Origin: Uranotaenia lowii
Taxonomy: Eukaryota; Arthropoda; Insecta; Diptera; Culicidae
DNA: 64,000 nucleotides
Direction of reading: 5' to 3'
NCBI RefSeq assembly: GCF_029784155.1
Contig: NC_073692.1
Coordinates: 234,688,503-234,752,502, forward strand
In this document: in pieces, positions 47,074 through 57,825 of the stretch
How the letters are laid out: every line of letters starts with the position of its first letter
Position numbering within the stretch: the first letter of the stretch is position 1
Position numbers and translations under genes: made by a program
Notes under the pieces: generated by a model
Seen by the model: the letters and a program-made list of their open reading frames with translations, nothing else
What the model was told of the DNA's origin: nothing
The model's database searches: none

Positions 47074-49680
47074 AACTGAAAACACATTAAATGGCAAATG
47101 GCGATCGGCAAAAGTTGCCTTTTATAATGCACATTTTCAACATCGACTTCTTGAAAGCTATCAAAAGAGACAAAACTAAAATTTATCAAAATCTAGAGGA
47201 AGTAGGGGCATAATACGAGCGAACCATAAGAAAGACGCACAGTAAAAAAAATCATTACTTACATAAAGGGAACCAATAATTTCTTTGTATTCAAAAAAAA
47301 GAAAATTTTCTGTTTAAAAAAAAACGCATGAAGGGTTATTGAAGAAAATACGAATTAACTTTCAAAAGAATGGTGCTCATTCAACCCGCTTGTTTATTAT
47401 ACTACTACTTATGTCTATCTAATAACCTCCAATTACTCACCAATTACTACACGAATTATGTGGAAAATGGTCTGAATGATAAAAAACGGAGTTCCACTGT
47501 CTGTGGATTGCAACATTTTCGCGTGGTTGCTTACTTATTTCACCCAAAGCCAGACTACGACGACGTAATAATGGAACACGACATTGTTTTCTGGATTTCT
47601 TGATTAGAATTGTTTTGAACTTTACAACTTATCGTTGAACTCTAGGTACTGCATCTAGTGCGGCAAAAAATACTGCAGTGCATGTTCTTCAGAAATATCA
47701 TTTAACCAGTAACTTCTTCAACATTACGTAAGTTTCGATTTTTTTATCAGTTTTTCGATTCACGATAATTAATAACATTGCCTGCTTACGATAAGCAGCT
47801 AATTTAATTATTAAATCTTTTCATTCATTTTAAAAACGAAGTTCTGGAGTTTCTTTAGGATGCCTAATGTTGTTGCTATTTTTAAAGATCTTAATATTGA
47901 TCCTATTCCAGTGTCCAACACAAAAAAAAACCGCGGATTCAGCAACACATTTCAACTTCAATGGCTTCTGAAGACTAAATGTCCACAGATATCCATCATA
48001 ATGCTTGCTCATTAAAAGTTTTAAGGTTGGTGGGAAATCAAATCAACGTAGTCAGAAAAAATATTGGATTCATCAGTTATTTTTTAATTTACAAAAACAT
48101 GCGATTTTCACCCTACTAAGAAAAAGGGGTATAATGCAACAAATTTTGTTTTTAATGAAAAATCAAATGAAAACCTTTGAAAATTTATAGTTTTTGATAT
48201 ATTTTGGATGTCATAACGCATAAAGTTCCAATTGCAGTAATTCCTGTTTTTATTCGAATTAAATCTTATATTTTTCTGTTAAAAATGTTTTTGAAGAAAA
48301 AGCATAAGGGAGCTGCGTACAGTTAGGGGTAAGAAATACTACAAAAAATTCTACTGTTTGAAATCATAAAAATTAATGTACAGATGGATGAAATTTTGAA
48401 ATCAACTAACATTGATGCAAAACATTTATTTTCCAGCATATGAAAGGTGAATATATGGTTTGCATTTTGATGCATTTTAGCCTATACTGGTAGCAGAATT
48501 ATAAGTAAATAAAAAAAAAAAGGTGATTATCCGATAAATATTTTTACACCAACAGTGTTGGTATTTTGGTTCATACCGAGATACCCACATTAAAAGCATG
48601 ACACTGTATTTACTTTAAAAAATCGTTGTCAGTCATCTGATTCGTTAGTTTACCTTTATTTTAGCGACCCCTCAATCCAATGAGTCATGCAAGAAGTGAG
48701 TGGTTCATGTTAGATGTTCAAAGTTTTTAAAAAATAAATCCGTTGCGTGTTTATTGCTGCTTCCATTTTCTTCAACTATCGGCAAATTAAATTATTTACG
48801 GATAAGTTCTAAATACAATCTCTTTTCCATGTCCGAATTCAGTGAAACGACACGCTCATTCAACGGTTGGTAGCAACATCAAAAAAATAAATTCTATTTC
48901 ACGAAACTAGAACAGCGCCATTTCTGGGTCCGAGAGTCTCCCTGCTTTCGGTTTTCAAATTTCTCACTCTGAATTGCATGCTGGTCGGTCAGATTGCTGC
49001 CAACGATGTTGGCGATCTCACCCCGGGAGGCAACTGCGTGGAAATCTGCCCGATACCTAGGTTTCGCTAATTTGTCCGCCAACGATCGGCACGAGACTTT
49101 TGAATGGAAAAATCACCATTCAAAATCGAGCACCATTTGTTGTTGTAATTGGGAATAAGGTGGGTATGGCTGGAAAATCTAGAACGCTATCTGGTTCATG
49201 CTAATTGAAAACCAGCAGGATATTGATTGAAGCTGAACTAAGTTCGTAAGTGAAACTGGAGTTCTTGAAGTGACGACCTAAATAACCTTTCAAGGGAACA
49301 TTTACTGATCTAATTTTTCCTTCGGTGCTAGCTAGGCTAGAAACTTGTCATGAAATGAGAGCTGTAGTTTCAACATGATTTTGTAAATTTCTTATGATGT
49401 AAAAATACTACAAAAGAGTGACAAGATGCTTTGAGAAACGGGACATATCTAAAACAGCGTTACAATTTTAAAAATTGGTTTGAGTGTGTATAAACTTTAA
49501 TCGAAAAAGTACTACAACCAAATCGAGCAATAGCTGCCAAAGATTTGGCATTTAGTCATGCCGAAAAAAAAACATTGCACAGTTTCACGGATTGGCTAAA
49601 CAAACCCACCTACAAACTTAACATTGGTTGATAAAAAAAATTTGAGCAAAACTGATTTTTTTTTTAAATTTACTGTCAGT
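47074..49680. other. Upstream of the carbonic-anhydrase-related gene; no gene seen
   Basis: GTGTTTTCAG directly precedes the ATG at 47073 and could be a 3' splice site of a 5' UTR intron. Between 47880 and 48140 a diverged dispersed repeat resembles 20985-21130. Frames at 47370-47603 and 48894-49082 are unrecognised. Confidence 0.35.
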
Positions 49681-49758
49681 TAGGGGTGATGAGGGCATAA
49701 TGGCCACCTTTAGGAAAATGCTTATTTAACCACAGAGAACAGCTGTAATATGTGAATT
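49681..49758 (+). repeat. Terminal fragment S of a GGGGWGATGAGGGCATAATG repeat
   Basis: The segment reads GGGGTGATGAGGGCATAATG ... ACAGCTGTAATATGTGAATTA. The same roughly 75 bp occurs inverted at 51056-51130, on the axis of the neighbouring palindrome. The palindrome begins right after the TTA at its right edge. Confidence 0.7.
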
Positions 49759-50126
49759 AGGGGAGATGAGGGCATAACGAGCACCCGAGGCATAATGAGA
49801 AGTCCATTTTTCTACATAAGTACGTATTTTCTTAAACAAATTTTCATGAGGACTTGTTTCGTACTACCTATAGTATTAATTTTCCACCAAAAAAGAAATA
49901 TCCTTTTCATATTTACAGAAATATTAAATAATAACCAGCTAGGTTCTCAAGTGACGAAAATATTATAATTTTTGAGCACCACCAAATAAGCTTTTATGAC
50001 CTTTAAATCATCTTGATCTGAAATGTATGCACTGCAACATGATCTACACATTGTTTCTAAATTTTCAGCATCATAAAATTTTTGATTTTTCACTTTTATC
50101 AATTGTAAAACGCGTTTTTACTTTAA

Positions 50127-50266
50127 CACGTTCGTCGCCACGTCACCCATATATGGGTGACGGCTCTCTTAAGCAAGGTTGCCGCTCAGTTCTGCCACGC
50201 GTTGTAAATCTGAAGCTCTCTCGCTTTACTTTCATGCTCTGAGATTTTTTTTGGGCGACGAACGTG
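50127..50266. mobile_element. 140-bp piggyBac-type MITE in the left palindrome arm
   Basis: TTAA occurs on both sides (50123-50126 and 50267-50270). The ends are CACGTTCGTCGCC and GGCGACGAACGTG, 13-bp perfect inverted repeats. The right palindrome arm has the uninterrupted site ACTTTAATTTGTTC near 51910, so the insertion postdates the palindrome. An internal palindrome TCACCCATATATGGGTGA lies near 50143-50160. Confidence 0.88.
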
Positions 50267-50402
50267 TTAATTTGTTCACTAGAGGCGAACATAGCACTTT
50301 CAATGAAGGCATATTGAGCATTTTCTGCCGGAGAATCTAGCAGCGAATTCAACTCGATGAAGTCAACTGAATAATAGAGCTACAGCTTAACTTGTATCGT
50401 CT

Positions 50403-50474
50403 GACGATTTGGCCTATTGGTTAGATGTCGGAGAGGTAATCAGTAGACTCGAGTTCGATTCCTGTCCGAGGGGA
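50403..50474 (+). repeat. tRNA-like module 1 of 4 in the foldback
   Basis: An A-box-like TGGCCTATTGGTTAGA and a B-box GAGTTCGATTCC stand at tRNA-like spacing, followed by a T-run that could terminate polymerase III. Acceptor and T stems do not pair well, so it is not called a tRNA gene. Confidence 0.65.
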
Positions 50475-50709
50475 TTTTTTTTTTGCACATGCATGCATGA
50501 TTGATTTTTTTTATTGTTACATTATACGGCTAATAGCATCAAAGCATCATCCGTCAAACAAAACACCAGAAACATAATGTATGAGCATGTGTTAATTCTT
50601 TGAATTCTACAAACAGACCTAGATTATTTTGTTATTGCTTTGTTTGATGCATCTACGCCTCACCGTTTAGTGCAATCATGATCATAAATGAAAAATGAAG
50701 AAAAAAAAA

Positions 50710-50782
50710 TCACCTCCACCAGGAATCGATCTCGAGCCTACTGATTATCTCTCCGACATCTAACCAATAGGCCAAATCGTCA
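50710..50782 (-). repeat. tRNA-like module 2 of 4 in the foldback
   Basis: Inverted counterpart of module 1: TGGCCTATTGGTTAGA and GAGATCGATTCC on the minus strand. The B box has ATCGA instead of TTCGA. Confidence 0.65.
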
Positions 50783-51055
50783 GACGATACAAGTTGAGCT
50801 GTAGCTCTATTACTCAATTGACTTCATCGAGTCGAATTCGCTGCTAGATTCCCCGGCAGAAAATGCTCATTATGCCTTCATTAATGGTGCTCATACTGCC
50901 TCGGGGGGTTTCTCATTATGCCTCTACAGTGACTGGTTTTCAGCTTTCGGCAAAATTTTTTAAAATGCATTTTTAAACGTTTTTATCTACTTTTTCAAGT
51001 TTCATCCAATTAGACAATAGACTATTTGAGTGTCGGAACACGAAACAATGATGTA

Positions 51056-51130
51056 ATTCACATATTACAGCTGTTCTCTATGGTTAAATAAGCATTTTCC
51101 TTAAGGTGCCCATTATGCCCTCATCTCCCC
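51056..51130 (-). repeat. S fragment inserted on the axis of the palindrome
   Basis: The 75 bp between the two arms is the inverted form of 49681-49758. It is bounded by TA on both sides (GATGTA / TACATC). Without it the axis reads CAATGATGTACATCATTG, a perfect palindrome. Confidence 0.8.
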
Positions 51131-51401
51131 TACATCATTGTTTCGTGTTCAGACACTCAAATAGTCTATTGCCTGATTGGATGAAACTTGAAAAAGTAGA
51201 TAAAAACGTTAAAAAATGCATTTTAAAAAATTTTCCCGAAAGCTGAAAACCAGTCACTGTAGAGGCATAATGAGAAACCCCCGAGGCAGTATGAGCACCA
51301 TTAATGAAGGCATAATGAGCATTTTCTGCCGGGGAATCTAGCAGCGAATTCGACTCGATGAAGTCAACTGAGTAATAGAGCTACAGCTTAACTTGTATCG
51401 A

Positions 51402-51475
51402 CTGACGATTTGGCCTATTGGTTAGATGTCGGAGAGATAATCAGTAGGCTCGAGTTCAATTCCTGGTGGAGGTGA
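51402..51475 (+). repeat. tRNA-like module 3 of 4 in the foldback
   Basis: Right-arm counterpart of module 2: TGGCCTATTGGTTAGA, then GAGTTCAATTCC and a T-run. Confidence 0.65.
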
Positions 51476-51704
51476 TTTTTTTTTCATTTATCATTCATGA
51501 TCATGATTGCACTATACGGTGAGGCGTAGATTCATCAAACAAAGCAATAAAAAATAATCTAGGTCTGTTAGTAGAATTCAAAGAATTAACACATGCTCAT
51601 ACATAATATTTCTGGTGTTTTGTTTGACGGATGATGCTTTGATGCTATTAGCCGTATAATGTAACAATAAAAAAAATCAATCATGAATGGTATGTGCAAA
51701 AAAA

Positions 51705-51782
51705 ATCCCCTCGAACAGGAATCGAACTCGAGTCTACTGATTACCTCTCCGACATCTAACCAATAGGCCAAATCGTCAGACG
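51705..51782 (-). repeat. tRNA-like module 4 of 4 in the foldback
   Basis: Right-arm counterpart of module 1, with TGGCCTATTGGTTAGA and GAGTTCGATTCC intact on the minus strand. Confidence 0.65.
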
Positions 51783-52275
51783 ATACAAGTTAAGCTGTAG
51801 CTTTATTAATCAGTTGACTTCATCGAGTCAAATTCACTGCTAGATTGCCCGGCAGAAAATGCTCATTATGCCTTCATTGAAAGTGCTCTGTTCGCCTCCA
51901 GTGAACAAATTAAAGTAAAAACGCGTTTAAAAATTGATTCAAGTGAAAAATTAAAAATTTTATGATGCTGAAAATTGACAAACAATGTGTAGATCATGTT
52001 GCAGTGCGTACATTTCAGATCAAGATGATTAAAGGTCATAAAAGCTTATTTGGTGGTGCTCAAAAATTATAATATTTTCGTCACTTGAGAACCTAGCTGG
52101 CTATTATTTAATGTTTCTGTAAAGATGAAAAGGATTTTTCTTTTTTGGTGAAAAATTAATGCTATAGGTAGTACGAAACAAGTCCTCATGAAAATTTGTT
52201 TAAGAAAATACGTACTTGTGTAGAAAAATGGAGTGCTTATTATGCCCGGGGTGCTCGTTATGCCCTCATCTTCCC

Positions 52276-52800
52276 TACCTACCTATTTTAGTTTAGAGAT
52301 GTATAACATGTGTCATCTTCTGAATTTCGTATCCTATCGTTTTCACACGATGGAATGTTATTGTTAAATAACACTCGTCTTAACGAGGAAATTTATCAGT
52401 TTAAACCATTGCATTGAATTAAAGATTTTAACCCCTAAATGTATGCAACATCAGAAACGGAGAAAATGTGATTCGAATAAAACAAAAACCATCTGTAATT
52501 GGTGTTTTGAACCCTTTCTCTGCGCAGGAAGCAATACGTGTGGTTTTAAGTCTAAAGAAACTAAAGAAACTTGTAGTTTTTACGACTTGATGTCGATGTG
52601 ATGTTCAATTAACTGAACCACTTTAAATGCATTTTGAGCTTTAGGATTATCTGTGGACATAATTTTTCAGAAGGTCGCGGCTTTGAAAAAAACTTACGAA
52701 TTGTTTTGGGCATCTAGAAGAATTTTTTTCAACATAAAAAAAAAGTTGCATGCTATCAAATGTCATATTGATACCGTCAAACGGCATCATACAACAGCAG
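52276..52800. other. Gene-free stretch with a dispersed-repeat fragment
   Basis: The motif ACCCCTAAATGTATGCAACA near 52430 belongs to the same dispersed family as 1245-1262 and 19350-19368. A TTATCTGTGGACAT phrase near 52650 also recurs (inverted) in repeats at 21030 and 47980. Nothing coding is seen. Confidence 0.4.
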
Positions 52801-52938
52801 GGTTAGATGCATCATTCTGAGCCGATGTCCGTGAGTTCGAGCCCAAGAGTAAACATCGATCACAGTTGTACCGGATAAGTTTTTCAATAACTGTCCGCCA
52901 ACTGCATCGTTGATATAAGTCGCGAATGATATAAAGAT
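52801..52938 (+). repeat. SINE-like repeat, second family
   Basis: An A-box-like CAGGGTTAGATGCATCATT and a B box GTGAGTTCGAGCCC are followed by a unique tail (GATCACAGTTGTACCGGATA). This is consistent with a tRNA-derived SINE head. The tail differs from the copies at 35992 and 63095. Confidence 0.5.
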
Positions 52939-52959
52939 GTTAAAACGATTATAATCGAA

Positions 52960-53212
52960 AAAAATAGCGCCTTAAGATATGCAATGACAATAGGGTAGTA
53001 GACAAACTTTTAGAATTCTCCCTGTCTGATGCTTACAAACTGTGAAATATGAACGATTATGGCAAAAAATAGTCACCGGATCTTTGAATTTTACTGGATT
53101 TCTGCCTAGGGTCAGGGCACCCTGAATCAAACATTAAGTTTCCTTTAGTAAAGGATCAAGTCTCCTGTAACTGAAAAAATATAACAATTTTTTGAGTCAC
53201 ACGAAAATGCAG
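52960..53212 (-). mobile_element. MITE family M1, diverged partial copy
   Basis: The sequence parallels 53935-54200 of the full copy: AATAGCGCCTTAAGATATGCA, GGATCAAGTCTCCTGTAACT and CACGAAAATGC. Both ends are missing. Confidence 0.65.
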
Positions 53213-54664
53213 ACAGGATCAGTGAATTCTTTGCTCAAACGTAAGATAAATCCCAGCATCTGGTTAGCTTTCTCGATACTTGCAGAGTAGTGGTGCTTGA
53301 AAGTCATATGACTGTCTAGAATAACGCCAAGATCATTAATTTGGTCTACACGATGCAATTGTTCGCCCAGAATATTATAGGGGAGAATGAGGATACTTGA
53401 TCCCTGGGGATACTTGATTCCTTAGCTATATCTCGAAACTGGAATGTCATACAAAGATCAAATGTTCTAGAAAAATGTGCCAAAATGAGCAAAATAACAA
53501 TACTTGTAGTTTAAAAAATTTTAACAAAATAATTGTTTGAGTAATTGAACTTTGTTTGAAAAATTTCACAAAATGTATCTTGGTGATCTTTTTTCATCAC
53601 TTTAAAATGTTCCTTACATAGGAAAATTATGAAGAAAATATTTGTTCCAATGTATCAATCGTTCGAGCGTAAAATGAACTTCAGAATGCCATATTTTCAA
53701 AGCAATGGAAAACTCTCGACTTTTTTCAGAAAAAGTTTTCTAAAATGTTGATTATGGGTACAATTGATCCCCTAGAATTGGGTACAATTGATCCCCCTTC
53801 CAAACGGTATATTTTTCTTCTGAATTGATCGTTATGATTGCTGATTACGAAATTACTAATATTTATCCAAAAACTAATATTTATCAAACAATTGTCTGAA
53901 GAAAAGAGCGGAAATAATTAATTTTCTCTTAATTATAAAAAATAGCGCCTTTAAGTATGCAATGTTTTTAGCGTTGAGACAAAATTATAGAATTTTCTTC
54001 TTATGTCTGCTATAAATTGTGAAATGAGAACAAACATGACCAAAATAGTCAATTAACATTCTAACTTGGGGTTTTGTTTGATTTTTATACAAAGATTAGG
54101 GCTTCCTGAATAAAAGATCAAGTCTCCTTCAATAGGGGATCAAGTCTCCCCTAACTTCAGAAAAATCGCAATTTTTTTACTCCCACGAAAATGCTTCTAG
54201 TTCATCAACGGGTTCAAGTATCGTTCTAATTTTTGGAGCATAGAAACTTGAAGTTACAAGCTGTCAGAAAATGTCAAAGACGGCGAGTTGCAAAATTTTT
54301 CCAAAAAGATATGGTGAAAATAAGAAAAGGGGATCAAGTATCCCCACTCTCCCCTAATCGAAAGGTTGTTTCCTGCGTCCAAATGTTATGATACAACACT
54401 TAGCAACACTCAAAACTAGAAGGTTGACTGCACACCAGTTCACTACTGTATCGAGGTATTGTTGTAATTCGTGGTAATCAGTAAGGCTGTTTATGATCAG
54501 AAATATTTTCAGATCTTCACAGGAGTACTCCACATCCAACAAGAAGCATGTTAATATCATTGCAGAACAGCGTAAATAGAAATGGGCCCAAATTACTGCT
54601 TTGTGGTACCCCTGGAGTTGGAATAAAGTCGATTGATTCAGTGGAGCCAATTCTGACAGCTAAA
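53213..54664 (-). pseudogene. LINE fragment (LINE-X clade), RT, split by MITE M1 copy 2
   Basis: On the minus strand the part right of the MITE shows PGVPQSSNLGPFLFTLFCND and a degraded catalytic box (EDLKIFLIINSL, where YADDLKIF is expected). The part left of the MITE continues with VDQINDLGVILDSHMTFKHH and ANQMLGFILRLSKEF. This is the RT palm-to-thumb region. The 5' end abuts the 3' end of Jockey LINE copy B at about 54664, and the 3' end is lost near 53213. Confidence 0.8.
53380..54354 (-). mobile_element. 975-bp MITE family M1, copy 2, inserted in a LINE
   Basis: A full-length copy in the opposite orientation to 22618-23590, with ends GGGGAGAATGAGGATACTTG and, inverted, GGGGAGAGTGGGGATACTTG, TA-flanked. 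It lies inside the RT frame of a LINE fragment, which continues on both sides. Confidence 0.85.
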
Positions 54665-55038
54665 CGACTTTATTTGTACCAATTCATCATTAAATTTATA
54701 TTACATTATTACATTAAAATGGGTGTTCAGCTCAAAAATGAACTGTTCAGAGCCCTATAGTTTACTAGATAATAAAAATTTATTTATAAGACTTAAATTC
54801 GCTCAGCGCAATCAAGTATTTAATGTAGGAAAACATCCTGTAATGGCAAAAATATTTTAAACCTAAAATTAAAATCTATCCTAAAATTAAACTAATTGTG
54901 AAGAGAACGAATCTCTGCGATGGAAGACTGCATCGATTTTCCTCTGAAGTTGGAGATGATTTTGTTGGCAAAATCATTTTCAGAACCTTTTTCTGAATCC
55001 TCTGGATGGCTTTCTTCCTCGTCGCGCAGCGGCTAGAC

Positions 55039-55773
55039 TAGGGTTACCATACGTACTCTTTTAAGAGTACATGTACTCTTTTTCGATCGAGAAATGGGCG
55101 TACTCTTCTTTTTGTGAAATTTCACCAAATGTACTGTTTTTTTTTGTTGAAAGACATTTTATCAGAAAAACTTATGTATATCTTTCATTTTATGAGGTTG
55201 TATAATATTTTATGCAAAAACTACGAAAGGGATAACAGCTCACAACAAATTACCTACTTTAACATCTTGTTTTCATTATCATGCATATATGATCGTAATA
55301 AAAGCGCCTTTGAGTATGCAAACAGTAATCAAAGTTTAGGTAGTATGCTTATATGCGCACAAATCTCAAATAATGAGTGTAAAGGAAATGTACGCGTCAA
55401 TAAAAATAATGGAAATTTATATTCTTTTATAACGTTTTATACTGCTATCTTTTCGAATAATCAACTTTTGCATAACCTCAACAAATTGAAAGAATTTGAT
55501 TGAATTGAGATATCTCGGTTTCTAATTACAGTAGAACCCCGCATATTCAAGGAAGTCGGGGTTTTCTCTGATAGTACGAAATATGTACATCGTTTTCCTA
55601 CTGTTTTGCATACCTTCCGGGCGCAAAGCTTGATAATTAAATGGATCATGTTATTTTTTTTATCAACCTGATGGCTGGGAGCTCAAAAATCCGGAATTTA
55701 TTCGTTTCTCCTGACTTTTTGTATAAATGATATCAATGTACTCTTTTTCGTGCTGTGGGATCTGGTAACCCTA
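55039..55773. mobile_element. 735-bp hAT-type MITE, 8-bp duplication GGCTAGAC
   Basis: The ends TAGGGTTACCA and TGGTAACCCTA are perfect 11-bp inverted repeats. GGCTAGAC flanks both sides (55031-55038 and 55774-55781). The corresponding position of LINE copy A (about 646-654) has a single uninterrupted copy, confirming the empty site. An open frame of 129 residues (55114-55503) is AT-rich and unrecognised. Partial relatives lie at 4846-4924 and 63231-63290. Confidence 0.92.
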
Positions 55774-57825
55774 GGCTAGACCAAATCGGAACTGCATACA
55801 TAATCGCTGGTCGGAACACTTGTTTGTAGATAAGAATCTTTTTCGCAGATACAACTTGGATTTCCTGTTGATGAGAGAATAAAGAGATTTAGTGTATTTA
55901 TTACATTTAGATTGAATATCTTCAATGTGATTTTTAAAAGTAAGATTCCGATCAAGTGTGAGTCCCAAGTACTTCACGTGATCAGACCATTCTAATGAAA
56001 CCCTATTAAAAGTTATGGAATGATTTTCATTAGGTTTTAAAAAATTCAGCTCTTGGCTTATGAGGAAATAAAATAAGTTGAGTTTTGGAAGCATTAGGAG
56101 AAATTTTCCACATTTTCAAGTAATTCAAAAAGGAATTTAAATTTTGTTGCAATTTACTGCGTACCACCCGTAAATTCCGACCTTTGGCTGAAAGCAAAGT
56201 ATCATCCGCAAATAACTTTCTACCTTTTCCTTCTGGTACATCAGGAAGTTCAGAAATAAAACTATTGTATAAAATTGGCCCAAGTATACTGCCCTGAGGG
56301 ACACCAGCTCTTATGGGTGTCCTTTCAGAGCATGAATTTTGATAGCTTACTTGTAAGGTTCGGCTAGTCAAATAATTTTGAATCATTTTGGTGAGATATA
56401 CAGGAAAATCAAATCGAGCTAATTTAGCTACTAAACCTTTGTGCCAAACACTGTCAAAAGCTTTTTCAATATCAAGAAGAACAACATCAGTTGAATAACC
56501 TTCAGATTTGCTAGCGTTAATCATATTAGTTACACTCAAAAGTTGATGTGTAGTAGAATGTCCATGACGAAAACCAAATTGTTCATCGGGGAATATAGAA
56601 TTCTGATTAATGTGGATCATCATTCTATTCAAAATAACTCTCTCAAGTAGTTTACTTAAAGAAGGAAGCAAACTAATTGGTCGATAACTTGAAGGCTCTG
56701 AAGCACTTTTTCCAGGTTTCAAAATTGGAGTTACTTTGGCATTTTTCCATTTATTTGGAAAATAAGCCAAGTGAAAACATTTATTGAAGATTTTAACTAA
56801 AAAATTTAAAATGCTTTCAGGCAACTTTTTAATAAGAATATAGAAAATCCAATCTTCCCCCGGGGCTTTCATATTTTTAAATTTTTTGAAAATCAATTTA
56901 AGTTCATCAATTTTTGTCTCATATAAACTTTCAAATACATTTTGTTTAGAAAGAATATCATCAAATTCAAGGGAAATTTGAGCATCAATTGGACTTACGA
57001 CGTTTAAATTAAAATCATGAGCAGACTCAAATTGTTGGGCTAATTTTTGAGCCTTTTCTGAATTAGTTAAAAGAAGTTTATCCCCATCTTTCAAAGTAGG
57101 AATTGGCTTCTGGGGCTTTTTCAAAACTTTAGTTAATTTCCAAAATGGCTTTGAGTAGGGTTTTATGTCCTCTACTGCTTTAGCAAAATTTTCATTACGA
57201 ATGAAATTTAGACGACGTTTGATCTCTTTTTGAAGGTCGCAATAAATAAATTTCAAATAAGGATCCCTAGTTCGTTGAAATTGGCGTCGAGGAATGTTTT
57301 TCAGTCGTATCAAAAACTGAAGATCATCATCAATTAAAGGCTGATTAAATTTATGTTTAACTTTGGGTATTGAAGCGGCTTTAGCATGGACTATTGAAGT
57401 TGTCAAATTTTCTACAGCCAAATCAATATCTTCTATTGAATTAAGTGGAACGTTTACCTGTGCGTTTACATCCAAATTACGTTCAATAAAATTCTTATAT
57501 CGCTCCCAGTCAGCTTTTTGAAAGGTCAAAGTTGATTTTAAAGGGTTTTCGATGGGCATTTTGGCATTTTGGCATAAAGAAAAAGTTACTGGAAGGTGGT
57601 CTGAATCGAGGTCCGCATGAGTAACTAATTGACTACAATGCTCGCCTAAATCCGTTAGAACCAAATCAATTGTGGAAGGATTTCTAATCGAAGAGAAACA
57701 AGTATGCCCATTAAGATATTCAACAGTAAAATAACCTGCAGAGCAGTCATGAAATAAAATATTCCCATTTGAATTTGATGAAATATTATTCCAAGATCGG
57801 TGTTTTGCATTAAAGTGCATTAAAC
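55774..57825 (-). pseudogene. Jockey LINE copy B ORF2, reverse transcriptase
   Basis: The frame begins in the end of the endonuclease (FNAKHRSWNN, TIDLVLTD, SDHLPVTFSL). It continues through the RT: MKAPGEDWIFYILIKKLP, KNAKVTPILKPGKS, SYRPISLLPSLSKLLERV, FGFRHGHSTTHQL, VVLLDIEKAFDSVWHKG, RAGVPQGSILGPILYN and the catalytic LFADDTLLSA. Near 56036 an extra T in a homopolymer (six T on the coding strand; copy A has five) shifts the frame, which continues at 56094-55774. The remaining C-terminus lies beyond the MITE (54890-55038). The enzyme would perform target-primed reverse transcription; this copy is defective. Confidence 0.9.

Larger units (their letters stand above)
49760..52275. mobile_element. 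2.5-kb foldback element (near-perfect palindrome), TA-flanked
   Basis: The left arm 49760-51055 and right arm 51131-52275 are inverted copies along their whole length, with only scattered mismatches visible. The ends read GGGGAGATGAGGGCATAACG and, inverted, GGGAAGATGAGGGCATAACG, with TA on both sides. The words GGCATAATGAG and GCATAATGAGCA recur throughout. Each arm is itself partly palindromic, so one tRNA-like module appears four times in alternating orientation. No protein is encoded. It looks like a foldback/MITE-type element built by successive inverted duplications. Confidence 0.85.

Noticed and set aside
50399..51782. Four tRNA genes
   Set aside because: A- and B-box words are good, but acceptor and T stems do not pair and the copies are inverted repeats of one module; they are annotated as tRNA-like repeats.
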